Source of the DNA: a virus
IMG/VR virus record: IMGVR_UViG_3300042868_002039
Coordinates: 1-38,760 of that record
Reading direction: 5' to 3' (one strand)
DNA length: 38,760 bases
Positions 30,501 through 37,932 of this stretch are shown one piece after another. The notes below the pieces were generated by a model. It searched no databases, was not told the DNA's origin, and saw only the letters and a program-made list of their open reading frames with translations. Numbering within the stretch: position 1 is the first letter of the stretch; every line of letters starts with the position of its first letter. The position numbers and the translations under genes are program-made.

Positions 30501-30757
30501 ACAACGCTTTGCTGCAGGACCTTATGTCCGGTCAAATAACCGACATCTCTGGCATTAGTGCCGCTATGACTTCAGCAGATCTACGCACTGCAGCTCTAGC
30601 AACCGGTGGAACTAACGTAACCAACTACTACAACGTAGAAGTCAATGCTTCGGGCTATGCTGGTGGTGTGCAGGCAGGTCAGGCAGTCATCGAAGAGATC
30701 ATTAACTTCGAACGTAACAACGGTTCCTCTGGCAGATTCTTGATTCAGGCGCAATAA
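27527..30757 (+). CDS. Tape measure protein
   Basis: A 1076-aa protein, the longest in the window. Long alpha-helical coiled regions, with an early segment S-Q-D-L-A-T-T-F-G-Y-D-L-S-E-A and L-F-R-G-E-Y-D-P-I-E-K-F-G-V typical of phage tape measure proteins. It sets the tail length; by the usual 1.5 A per residue this predicts a tail near 160 nm (rule of thumb). No lytic domain is obvious. It lies after the chaperone and before the tail-tip gene, as expected. Confidence 0.95.
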   Translation: MALQALVLPLVSVFRSAGFNEAIKALKGLDGSFKDVAKSAGFAAANFAAAGVLQNVTQYIDEAVVVTQKFERNMLALSQVFESNTGKMRAFTQEAVNMGISQSQAAQASVFLGSVLKQYGVSASETTTQTQKLVSLSQDLATTFGYDLSEALTSVTALFRGEYDPIEKFGVAMKQSEINALLAARGQDKLTGSLLMQASVQARLDLLYERSADAFGAFERAGDTLYVAQQKLNAALQNQQIAFGQGLQKPLAETTDLFAELATTSTDMMESLGTATGNAITLLNGFLGLMVQLADPVIGGVNTGLTITNNFFEVMRLRIEAANEELEKFLGLSQDEGFLKFSNDLANSIGAEAVAGNALVWLNTQLENSIYNFRALSDEYVITDGGAKRAAVAMRGVGYAARDAAKDEDQATESGKKLEAILKAIGTTADAASGSTSSLTKVFNEIENAVAQSEAKTALEGLGLSAGLIEKVLTQPNWEAIFKKISRLAYLTSIDLSKVFSITALGQIAAEKGQIAEYLSNAFKTEEAKGGPATEKPRDTIKAFFNEMRDEVNKQAASIKLAAMGASEGLIDLILGNDDWMKLWLQIKTGVISLAELQRQFNSTAAGADELAEAMKAAADAKEEMLAGLNDKLEEATQKLATATEAAKDLEAALKGASTISILPTVAKDIGQFESQIQGVALNVSKILKEALDNGSLLQADYDRLTKFANDELATLEANARQRDELYKRYSFTENIIKEYRAALTGALSLTSLFNKLTKETEKRTVTEVQKGIVRLGDSVKTFGVTISKSYEESIDKVTDKTGGLLDGFRKMAEKSRAFAQNLRTLKEMNLDPKLFAQLVDAGVEAGGETAQAIVDGGKAAVDELGSIYNDIDKIGGKLGLDMAPTFYNAGDKLMESLLSGIKAQQTALETSAKTLAAAFSAAFQSNVTIAVQVPVTNASNAVTAATNAISNVNTGAIERINAMLLQATEYFISSGLTEEQVADAGQKIGAYNALLQDLMSGQITDISGISAAMTSADLRTAALATGGTNVTNYYNVEVNASGYAGGVQAGQAVIEEIINFERNNGSSGRFLIQAQ

Positions 30758-31983
30758 TGTCATTACCTAACCCGCAAGTATTCGTTGGATTCGACCTTAC
30801 CGATACCGGAGTAGGTCCATTCGCAGTTCTGGATGATGAAACTCGAGGCATCCTCGACGGACCAGACTACGTGCTGGCTGGAACTATCTTCATCAACCTG
30901 ACTGACAAGGTTCGTAAGATCAGCATTGGTCGCGGTAAGCCACGTGACTTCGGTAACTTCACAACCGGTGCTGCCAACGTGGAGTTCAACAACCACGACC
31001 GCGCGTTTGACCCACTGTATGTAGATTCGCCTTACTACGGCAACATTGTGCCTAGACGTGAAATCCTAATCACTGTAGATGGCGTTACTCAGTTCCGTGG
31101 TTGGATCGAGGACTGGGACCTAAACTACCTACCTAGCGGAGATTCCATCGTCACCGCCAAGGCCGTAGATTCTTTGCAGACCTTCGCACAACAAAATTTG
31201 GCGGCAGGCACCCCGACGCAACAGCTAAGCGGTGCAAGAGTAACTGCCATCTTGGATTCACCAGAGGTTAATTGGGCGGTATCTGAGCGCTCAATCGCTG
31301 AGGGCCAAGAGCTTGTCGGCAACTATGCAATCGAAGCTGACACTAACGCGCTTGTTTACCTGCAAAGCATTACTACTGCCGAACTCGGTGAGTTCTATCT
31401 GTCCCGTGACGGATTGGTTACATTCAAAGACCGTTTCAAGACTCCGGCCGGAACAGCTGCCATAATCTTTAGCCCTACTGACATTCCGTTTGCTAACCTG
31501 CAGGTTGTCTACGGTTCCGAGTTGCTTTACAACGACATCTCGCTAAGTCGTCAGGATGGTGGCACGGTTACTGTCACTGACATAGACAGCCAGAACCTTT
31601 ACGGCGCTAGAAACTTTAGCATTAGCAACCTGCCAGTTGTCAATGACAATCAGCTTACAAACCTAGCTTTGGTATATGCAAGCCAATACTCGCAGCCTGA
31701 ATATCGCTTTGAATCGCTAGACGTTACTATTCCGAAATTGTCCGCAGAACAAAAAGAGCAAGTGCTAAGCCTTGACCTTACTTCGGTCGTCAAGATCATG
31801 TTTACGCCTAATGGCATCGGTGACCCGATTGAGCGCTTTGTCGAGGTCATTCGCATCGACCACTTCATAACGCCAAGCAATCACGTAATGACTCTAGGGT
31901 TTGCGGCCACCACTAATAACTACTTCCGGCTAAGCGACGCGGCCTTTGGTAGACTATCAGCAGGTAATTCTTTGTCTTGGTAG
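30757..31983 (+). CDS. Minor tail protein (distal tail/tail-tip hub)
   Basis: A 408-aa protein, beta-rich, coupled to the tape measure by TAATG. It begins with a bacteriophage tail-type beta domain, with N-H-D-R-A-F-D-P-L-Y and R-E-I-L-I-T-V in the first half, then G-W-I-E-D-W, a pattern of distal-tail/hub proteins. It probably forms the tail-tip ring beneath the tube and carries the fibres. No peptidase motif is seen. Confidence 0.8.
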   Translation: MSLPNPQVFVGFDLTDTGVGPFAVLDDETRGILDGPDYVLAGTIFINLTDKVRKISIGRGKPRDFGNFTTGAANVEFNNHDRAFDPLYVDSPYYGNIVPRREILITVDGVTQFRGWIEDWDLNYLPSGDSIVTAKAVDSLQTFAQQNLAAGTPTQQLSGARVTAILDSPEVNWAVSERSIAEGQELVGNYAIEADTNALVYLQSITTAELGEFYLSRDGLVTFKDRFKTPAGTAAIIFSPTDIPFANLQVVYGSELLYNDISLSRQDGGTVTVTDIDSQNLYGARNFSISNLPVVNDNQLTNLALVYASQYSQPEYRFESLDVTIPKLSAEQKEQVLSLDLTSVVKIMFTPNGIGDPIERFVEVIRIDHFITPSNHVMTLGFAATTNNYFRLSDAAFGRLSAGNSLSW

Positions 31984-31990
31984 GAGTGTA

Positions 31991-32665
31991 ATGTCTGGTT
32001 GGAAACAATGGGCCGCACTTGAAGTCGTAGACTTTGACGAGTTTCAGTCCTATTTGCAGGACCAAGTAATACAGGTTTACGCTGGCACTGCTGCCCGTGG
32101 GTCCGCGCTTGGAACTGCCGTTAGTGCCGGTATGGTCAGCTACCTAACCGATAGTTCGGTTCTGCAGTTTTACAACGGCACCGCTTGGGCCAACGTATCC
32201 TCAGTCGGTGACATCACTGCCGTAACCGCTGGCACTGGCTTGTCCGGTGGCGGATCTTCCGGCGATGTAACCCTAAATGTGAACTACGCTGCTGTCGGTT
32301 CTGCTGTCCTAGCGTCCCCTAACATCACTGGCACGGCGACTATTGCCGTTGGTTCGGTCACAGGCAATCTAACGGTAGCTGGCGATTTAGTAGACACTAA
32401 CTGGACTGCATCCCGTGTTCTAACTACTTCTGCCGGAACTGCTGCTGTAACCAACGCTGTAACCACTACGGAGCTTGGCTATCTATCAGGCGTTACCTCA
32501 GCGGTGCAGACGCAACTCGGTGCAAGAGTCGTTACAACTAACGGCACTGTCGCTACGGCTGCGGTAGGCTCTGCTGTAGTCAGAAACATCACCTTGTCTA
32601 CTGCGACCCCGGGAACTGCATCTGGTGGCATGGATGGCGATGTCTGGCTGGTATACACACCGTAA
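31991..32665 (+). CDS. Tail-tip fibre-type protein with shared N-terminal domain
   Basis: A 224-aa protein with GGTAGGAGTG before its ATG. Residues about 1-65 (W-K-Q-W, Y-L-Q-D-Q-V-I-Q-V, L-Q-F-Y-N-G-T-A-W) match the start of the 36663 protein, so they are paralogues in that region. The remainder is V/T/A/G-rich beta repeats, such as T-T-E-L-G-Y-L-S-G-V-T, like a fibre shaft. It probably attaches to the tip through the shared domain. Confidence 0.75.
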   Translation: MSGWKQWAALEVVDFDEFQSYLQDQVIQVYAGTAARGSALGTAVSAGMVSYLTDSSVLQFYNGTAWANVSSVGDITAVTAGTGLSGGGSSGDVTLNVNYAAVGSAVLASPNITGTATIAVGSVTGNLTVAGDLVDTNWTASRVLTTSAGTAAVTNAVTTTELGYLSGVTSAVQTQLGARVVTTNGTVATAAVGSAVVRNITLSTATPGTASGGMDGDVWLVYTP

Positions 32666-32674
32666 GGACTCCCA

Positions 32675-35017
32675 ATGCCAGCTCATGTGCAAGTCTCTAG
32701 TTCTTGGAAAACCGTTTCAGCCCTTTACACTCGTGTTGGCGGTTCTTGGAAGAATGTAGTTGAAGGCTATACCCGCATCGGTGGAGCTTGGAAGCAGTTT
32801 TTTTCATCTGGTGCTGCACCTCTAAATGTTGATTTTCTAGTCATTGCTGGTGGCGGTGGCGGTGGTGGTGTAGGTGGTGGTGGAGGTGCTGGTGGTTATC
32901 GCACATCAGCGGGAACTTCCGGTGGCGGATCGTCTGCGGAATCTATCCTGAGCCTAACTGCTGGGACAAGTTATACAGTCACAGTCGGTGCTGGTGGAGC
33001 AGGTTCCACTGGCGGTGATGGCTCTGCTGGAACTGCGGGATCCAATTCAGTCTTTGGAACAATTACCTCTACTGGCGGTGGGTTCGGTCGTGGTGGCTCT
33101 AGTGCTGCTGGATCGGGTGGTTCTGGTGGCGGTGCTAGATTCGGTGCTGGTGGTGCGGGCTCATCCGGACAAGGTTTTGCTGGCGGCAATGATGCTTCAC
33201 TCGGCGGTGCTGGTGGTGGTGGCGGTGCTGGAGCTGCTGGTCAAAATGGAACTTCTGCTAAGGGTGGCGATGGTGGTGCTGGCGTAAGTTCTACAATTAC
33301 TGGCTCAGCCGTTACTCGTGCTGGTGGCGGTGGCTCTGGTGGTATTGGCGGAAGCCCGCAGAATCAACCCGGTGCAGGTGGAGCTGGTGGCGGTGCTAAT
33401 GGAAGCACTGGAACCGGAAGCTCCGCATCTGCCAATACTGGCGGTGGCGGTGGCGGCGGTGGCTTTGTTGGCCCTAGCATTGCCTCTAATGGTGGTGCTG
33501 GTGGCTCTGGTGTTGTCATTGTCAAATACCCAAGCATCTACGGCCTAGCTGTCGGAGCAGGTCTAACTGCCTCAACAACTACTAGCGGTGGCTTTAGCGT
33601 CACAACCTTTACCGCTGGAACTGGGTCTGTCTCATTTGGCATTTTATTTACCGTGGACTACTTGGTAATCGCAGGTGGCGGTGGCGGTGGTAGGGATAAC
33701 TACGGCCCAGAAAATCGTGGTGCAGGTGGTGGCGGTGCTGGTGGTTATCGCACTTCAATTGGCACATCTGGCGGTGGGGGTTCTGCTGAATCTGCCGCAA
33801 CCGTAATGGCTGGCACTAACTACACAATTACCGTTGGAGCTGGTGGTCGTGGTGGCACTACTACTAACGATACAGCGGGCGTATCGGGCGCAAACGGATC
33901 CAATTCTGTTTTTGGAAGTATTACCTCAATTGGCGGTGGTGGTGGTGGTGGTCACGGCACAAACTTTGGAACTGCTGGTCTAGCTGGAGGCTCAAGCGGT
34001 GGAACATCAAACTGCATTAGCTCAACAGGTTCTCCAACTGCTAATCAAGGTTTTAGCGGTGGTTGGGACTTAGCTTGTAATTCTCCCTATCACGGATTCG
34101 GTGGTGGTGGGGCTGGCTCTGCTGCTGCAACAAGTTCGTCTACCTCAACTGCTGGTGGTAATGGTGTTGCTTCAAGCATTACTGGCACTAGCGTCACCCG
34201 TGCAGGTGGTGGTGGTGGTCGTGGTGGTTCTAACAATGCTGCCGGTGGGTCTGGCGGCGGCGGTGCGGGAACTGGAGTCGCTGGAACTGTAAATACTGGT
34301 TCTGGTGGCGGTGCTTGTAGAGGTGCAGATGGTGGAGCTGGCGGTTCTGGCGTAGTCATCCTAAGCTACCCATCAACCTACGACATCCGCAACGGTGCAG
34401 GTCTAACCTACACAACCTCTGTCGTAGGCAGCAACAAGGTCACAGTATTCACAGCCGGAACAGGCAACATTCAGTTTGCAACGGCAGCTAATTCTTCATT
34501 CGTTCTGCTAGAGACTGTAACCCTGACCTCTGCTCAGGCATCGGTTGAGTTTGCAAACCTTGCTACAAAGTATGCAAGCACATACCAACACCTCCAGCTA
34601 AGAGTTGTTGCAAGAACCAATAGGGCAGATGTAGGCGATGACATCTTGCTACGGTTCAATAATGACAGCACCGTTGGTAACTACCAATACCACGGGCTTT
34701 ATGGCACGGGTTCGGCTGCTGGCTCAGAAAATGCTCAGACTGCAAGCGGAGCTAGATTTATGCAAGCAGCTGGTGGAAGCTTTACAAGTTCTGCCTTCAA
34801 CGCTGGAGTGTGCGACATTCTTGATCCGTTTGAGACAACCAAGAACAAAACCATTAGAACCTTGTCAGGACTACCCGGTTCTTACAATAGAATTTGGCTG
34901 GCATCAAACCTTTGGATGAACACTACTAGCGTGACGAGCATCACACTTCTGTCAGCGTTCTCGTCTAGCTTTGTTGCTGGGACTCGATTCTCGATCTACG
35001 GTCTGAAGGGAAGCTAA
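32675..35017 (+). CDS. Large Gly-rich tail protein, receptor-binding candidate
   Basis: A 780-aa protein. Residues 1-48 contain three S-W-K / A-W-K repeat units. Residues about 52-285 and 325-565 are two copies of a Gly-rich module, each opening with V-D-F/Y-L-V-I-A-G-G-G-G-G and containing A-G-G-Y-R-T-S. Such Gly-rich folds occur in phage adhesins as polyglycine helix bundles. Residues about 607-780 are a beta domain related to the next two proteins. A host-contact role is likely. The synonymous codons vary, so it is a protein-level repeat. Confidence 0.8.
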   Translation: MPAHVQVSSSWKTVSALYTRVGGSWKNVVEGYTRIGGAWKQFFSSGAAPLNVDFLVIAGGGGGGGVGGGGGAGGYRTSAGTSGGGSSAESILSLTAGTSYTVTVGAGGAGSTGGDGSAGTAGSNSVFGTITSTGGGFGRGGSSAAGSGGSGGGARFGAGGAGSSGQGFAGGNDASLGGAGGGGGAGAAGQNGTSAKGGDGGAGVSSTITGSAVTRAGGGGSGGIGGSPQNQPGAGGAGGGANGSTGTGSSASANTGGGGGGGGFVGPSIASNGGAGGSGVVIVKYPSIYGLAVGAGLTASTTTSGGFSVTTFTAGTGSVSFGILFTVDYLVIAGGGGGGRDNYGPENRGAGGGGAGGYRTSIGTSGGGGSAESAATVMAGTNYTITVGAGGRGGTTTNDTAGVSGANGSNSVFGSITSIGGGGGGGHGTNFGTAGLAGGSSGGTSNCISSTGSPTANQGFSGGWDLACNSPYHGFGGGGAGSAAATSSSTSTAGGNGVASSITGTSVTRAGGGGGRGGSNNAAGGSGGGGAGTGVAGTVNTGSGGGACRGADGGAGGSGVVILSYPSTYDIRNGAGLTYTTSVVGSNKVTVFTAGTGNIQFATAANSSFVLLETVTLTSAQASVEFANLATKYASTYQHLQLRVVARTNRADVGDDILLRFNNDSTVGNYQYHGLYGTGSAAGSENAQTASGARFMQAAGGSFTSSAFNAGVCDILDPFETTKNKTIRTLSGLPGSYNRIWLASNLWMNTTSVTSITLLSAFSSSFVAGTRFSIYGLKGS

Positions 35018-35511
35018 TGTCATACATACCTTTGGCAACAGTCACGCTGACTGGCAGCGATGCTTCGATTGTCTTTTCAAACATCCCTGCTATTTTCAAA
35101 GATCTCGTTATCACTTTGAATGGCACTCCGGCGGATACCGCTTACCCAGTTCACGCATTGCGATTCAACAGCGATACAGGCAACAACTATTCGTATGTAG
35201 GCATGAGCGGTAATGGCTCTAGTGCTGCAAGCGGAAATAACAGCTCTCTTGGTTATGCAAGCCTTGGTCAAGCTTGGGGTATTGGGCCTAGCACCTCATC
35301 CAATTTTGCTACTATTGCGAACATCATGGACTATGCCGCTACTGACAAGCACAAGACGGTATTGGCTAGAAACAATGTATCTGGAACAGGCGTAGAAGCT
35401 CAAGCTGTCCGTTGGGCTTCGACTGCTGCTATCAACTCAGTCACAGTCATCACATCTAGTGGTGCTGGTTTTGCGACTGGCACAGTAATCAGTCTCTACG
35501 GGGTGGTATAA
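35017..35511 (+). CDS. Receptor-binding-type protein, paralogue 2
   Basis: A 164-aa beta protein. Its pattern, V-T-L-T-G-S-D-A-S-I-V-F-S-N-I-P near the start, L-R-F-N-S-D in the middle and a final G-T-V-I-S-L-Y-G, follows the C-terminal domain of the 780-aa protein. The ATG overlaps the previous stop. It may be a free copy of the same domain, perhaps a trimeric tip. Confidence 0.7.
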   Translation: MSYIPLATVTLTGSDASIVFSNIPAIFKDLVITLNGTPADTAYPVHALRFNSDTGNNYSYVGMSGNGSSAASGNNSSLGYASLGQAWGIGPSTSSNFATIANIMDYAATDKHKTVLARNNVSGTGVEAQAVRWASTAAINSVTVITSSGAGFATGTVISLYGVV

Positions 35512-36045
35512 ATGACAATGACTTTGATTCAGCACATTGAGCTTGGCTCGGCACAATCAACTATCACCTTTTCTTCAATCCCACAGACTTATACCGACCT
35601 AGTGCTAATCACTTCGCTAAGGACCACTCGCTCAGGCGGAGGTACAGAGGACTCAGTAAAGCTTGAGTTTAACGGTGTTACTACGGCATACAGCGGAAGG
35701 TGGCTAAGAGGTGATGGAGCAAACACAAACAGCAACACTTTTAGCACCGCACTTTTTTTGCAAAATCAAAATTCTAATGACACTACATCAAACACTTTTT
35801 CTAACGCCAGTGTTTACATTCCAAACTACACTTTGAGTACTAACAAATCCTTAACTGTTGAAAATGTGAATGAAAACAACGGCGCAACTGCGTGGGCTTC
35901 AATTGTGGCAGGATTATGGAGTAACACCGCTGCTATAACGAGCCTTACACTTACTCCAAATGTCGGACCCAACTTTGCACAATACTCAAGCGCCACTTTG
36001 TATGGCGTCCTCAAAGGAACTTCAAACGGCGTGACCGTTGTATAA
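35512..36045 (+). CDS. Receptor-binding-type protein, paralogue 3
   Basis: A 177-aa beta protein following the previous stop directly. Its start (L-G-S-A-Q-S-T-I-T-F-S-S-I-P) and end (S-A-T-L-Y-G-V) again match the same domain, with a longer, N/T/S-rich middle. Three related copies in a row suggest duplication and divergence of the host-recognition surface. Confidence 0.7.
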   Translation: MTMTLIQHIELGSAQSTITFSSIPQTYTDLVLITSLRTTRSGGGTEDSVKLEFNGVTTAYSGRWLRGDGANTNSNTFSTALFLQNQNSNDTTSNTFSNASVYIPNYTLSTNKSLTVENVNENNGATAWASIVAGLWSNTAAITSLTLTPNVGPNFAQYSSATLYGVLKGTSNGVTVV

Positions 36046-36059
36046 CAGAAAGAAAAGAA

Positions 36060-36293
36060 ATGACTGAAATCATCACTAAACTAATTGTGGACTGCACCAC
36101 AGGCGAGCAGACCATTGTGCCTCTAACCGAGGAAGAGCTTGCAGAGCGTGAGGCAATGCGTATTCAGGCTGAAGCAGATCAGGCTCAGCGCGAGGCAGAC
36201 GAACTAGCCAAGGCAGAAGCCAAGGCATCGGCACAAGCAAAGCTGGCAGCACTCGGTTTGACTGAAGCCGAGATTGCAGCTCTGGGGGCATAA
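36060..36293 (+). CDS. Small coiled-coil tail-region protein
   Basis: A 77-aa protein with a short beta start (I-I-T-K-L-I-V-D-C-T-T-G) and then an E/A/Q-rich helix ending L-T-E-A-E-I-A-A-L-G-A. It resembles small proteins beside fibre genes in aquatic phages, perhaps a chaperone or fibre helper. AGAAAGAAAAG is a weak ribosome site. TAATG couples it to the next gene. Confidence 0.65.
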   Translation: MTEIITKLIVDCTTGEQTIVPLTEEELAEREAMRIQAEADQAQREADELAKAEAKASAQAKLAALGLTEAEIAALGA

Positions 36294-36640
36294 TGGCACA
36301 CTACGCATTCTTAGACGACAACAATATCGTGACCGAGGTCATTACGGGTATTGACGAGACCGAGCTAATCGAGGGCAAGCACCCTGAAGTTTGGTATGGC
36401 GAGTTCCGTAACCAGACCTGCAAGCGCACTAGCTACAACGGCAACTACCGTAAAAACTACGCTGGCGTGGGTTACACCTATGACGAAGAGCTTGATGCCT
36501 TCATCGCACCTCAGCCGTTTGCCTCGTGGGTTCTGGACGAGGACTGCAAGTGGCAAGCTCCGGTTTCATACCCAACTGACAATTTGATGTATCAGTGGGA
36601 CGAAGAGGCTGGCGACTGGGTTCCGGCCACCTTCGAGTAA
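36293..36640 (+). CDS. Aquatic-phage-type tail-region protein
   Basis: A 115-aa protein. Its start (M-A-H-Y-A-F-L-D-D-N-N-I-V-T-E-V) and the R-K-N-Y-A-G-V-G-Y-T-Y-D segment, with W-V-L-D-E-D, look like a small protein common in marine and freshwater phages. Its function is not established; a fibre-accessory role is possible. This helps place the phage in an aquatic setting. Confidence 0.75.
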   Translation: MAHYAFLDDNNIVTEVITGIDETELIEGKHPEVWYGEFRNQTCKRTSYNGNYRKNYAGVGYTYDEELDAFIAPQPFASWVLDEDCKWQAPVSYPTDNLMYQWDEEAGDWVPATFE

Positions 36641-36662
36641 AATAGACCCATTGGAGGCTTAA

Positions 36663-37187
36663 ATGGCTGGAGCAGGTTACAGACGTTGGATTGCCGGCGA
36701 GATTATCCGCGCAGCGAATGTTCAACCATACTTGATGGATCAGGTTGTCCAAGTATTTGACAACGCTGCCGCTCGGTCAAGCGCAACGATTAGCTTTGTT
36801 TCTGAGGGCATGATTTCGACCCTTAAGGACGACGACAAGCTATACCGTTACTCAGGCTCGGCATGGCTGGACATTCAGAACACGCCTATCAGCACCATCT
36901 CTGCTTCGGCTACTGCAACTTCGGCCAATGCAAACACCTTGCTAGTGGCTACTGCCGCTGCCACCGTAACCATTCCGGATGTGCTAACCATCGGTGAACG
37001 TATTGACATCGAGCGTGACACATCTGGAACCGTCGCTATTGTGGCTGGAACCGGTGTGACTAGCTGGGGCGGTAATGGCACTGCTGGAACTGCCGTAACT
37101 TTCCTAATCGAGAAGCAATATGGCTACGTTTCGGTAATCAAGACCGCTGCTAACGCTTACAGGGTTATTGGTCGGACAACCGTATGA
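36663..37187 (+). CDS. Tail-tip fibre-type protein, paralogue of the 31991 protein
   Basis: A 174-aa protein after GGAGG. Residues 1-70 (R-R-W, N-V-Q-P-Y-L-M-D-Q-V-V-Q-V-F, L-Y-R-Y-S-G-S-A-W) match the 31991 N-terminus. The second half is a T/A/V/G-rich beta domain ending G-Y-V-S-V-I-K-T, like capping domains. It is probably an additional tip or fibre protein. The stop overlaps the ATG of the Thr-rich gene. Confidence 0.75.
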   Translation: MAGAGYRRWIAGEIIRAANVQPYLMDQVVQVFDNAAARSSATISFVSEGMISTLKDDDKLYRYSGSAWLDIQNTPISTISASATATSANANTLLVATAAATVTIPDVLTIGERIDIERDTSGTVAIVAGTGVTSWGGNGTAGTAVTFLIEKQYGYVSVIKTAANAYRVIGRTTV

Positions 37188-37492
37188 TTCCTCTAGCCAT
37201 TCTTGAGTGGCCGGATCCTGCGACAACCACTACCACTACAACTACAACCACGACTACTGGTGGTCCTACTACTACCACTACTACGACTACTACTACAACG
37301 GCTGCTCCAACAACCGAAGGCCCTACACCTACGCCTACTCCAACAACCGAAACACCTACATCTGGAACCCCAACTCCGACTCCAACCACAGCCGCTCCGT
37401 GTAATTGTTCCCGCTTCGACAACCGATGCCCACCGGAATTTATCGCAACTTGTGATGAAAACTGTAACTTTACTGGCATTTGTTTGGGATAA
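37184..37492 (+). CDS. Mucin-like Thr/Pro-rich protein with Cys-rich C-terminus
   Basis: A 102-aa protein. Residues 14-25 are twelve consecutive threonines, followed by G-G-P and eleven more (29-39). Residues 43-70 are Thr/Pro-rich. Residues 73-100 hold six cysteines (73, 75, 82, 90, 94, 100), possibly three disulfides or metal ligands. All four Thr codons are mixed in the runs, so the Thr content is kept at the protein level. Such tracts are typical O-glycosylation targets. A polypeptide-GlcNAc-transferase-like gene lies three genes downstream. The ATG overlaps the previous stop; there is no signal peptide. It is probably a virion or tail-tip component. Confidence 0.8.
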   Translation: MIPLAILEWPDPATTTTTTTTTTTTGGPTTTTTTTTTTTAAPTTEGPTPTPTPTTETPTSGTPTPTPTTAAPCNCSRFDNRCPPEFIATCDENCNFTGICLG

Positions 37493-37501
37493 TATTTCAA
37501 T

Positions 37502-37705
37502 ATGACTACACGAGTATTTGCTTTCATCGCTGATGGCGATGTCTTTATGCGCTTTCATTTAAGCGACAGTGCGGCACCTCAAAACGCTGGCTACATCGCT
37601 GGACTACAGAGCAATCCGCAGGTTGTAGATGTAACTGACATAAACCTACCTATTGAGCAGGGTTGGACTTATGACGGTAAAAACTTCAACCCACCGGCTG
37701 AATAA
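37502..37705 (+). CDS. Small hypothetical tail-region protein
   Basis: A 67-aa protein with F-A-F-I-A-D-G-D-V-F near the start and W-T-Y-D-G-K-N-F-N at the end, a pattern shared with small proteins of aquatic phages. The start is 9 bases after the Thr-rich gene. Function is unknown; it is probably co-expressed with its neighbours. Confidence 0.65.
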   Translation: MTTRVFAFIADGDVFMRFHLSDSAAPQNAGYIAGLQSNPQVVDVTDINLPIEQGWTYDGKNFNPPAE

Positions 37706-37932
37706 TGTCGGCTTGGCAAGAGTATAAAAAGAAACTAGGTGCTACTCGACCTTGGGACTTGCTCGACCCTAATACTGAGTATGTAGATAAGGCTGAAGCT
37801 GAAGCTCGCCTAAACATCTGCCGTGAATGTCCGTTTTTCATTAAGAACACTCAGCAGTGTAAAGAGTGCGGTTGCTTTATGAATCTAAAGACCAAACTCA
37901 AACTGGCTGAGTGTCCACAGCACAAGTGGTAA
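37705..37932 (+). CDS. Small Cys-rich zinc-binding protein
   Basis: A 75-aa protein. Four clusters, C-R-E-C-P, C-K-E-C-G-C, and a final C-P-Q-H-K-W with K-T-K-L-K-L-A-E before it, form a compact zinc site. Similar proteins with A-x-C-P-x-x-K-W ends occur in aquatic phages and bacteria. The role is unknown. It is coupled by TAATG and overlaps the glycosyltransferase start. Confidence 0.7.
   Translation: MSAWQEYKKKLGATRPWDLLDPNTEYVDKAEAEARLNICRECPFFIKNTQQCKECGCFMNLKTKLKLAECPQHKW

Noticed and set aside
32971-34359. Many frames on both strands in the Gly-rich gene, and a possible repeat array
   Set aside because: They are shadows of GGT/GGC codons. The repeats are irregular and lack spacers, so this is not CRISPR.
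37165-37558. - strand Val/Gly- or Ser-rich frames opposite the Thr-rich gene
   Set aside because: These are the complement of ACN codons with no independent signal.
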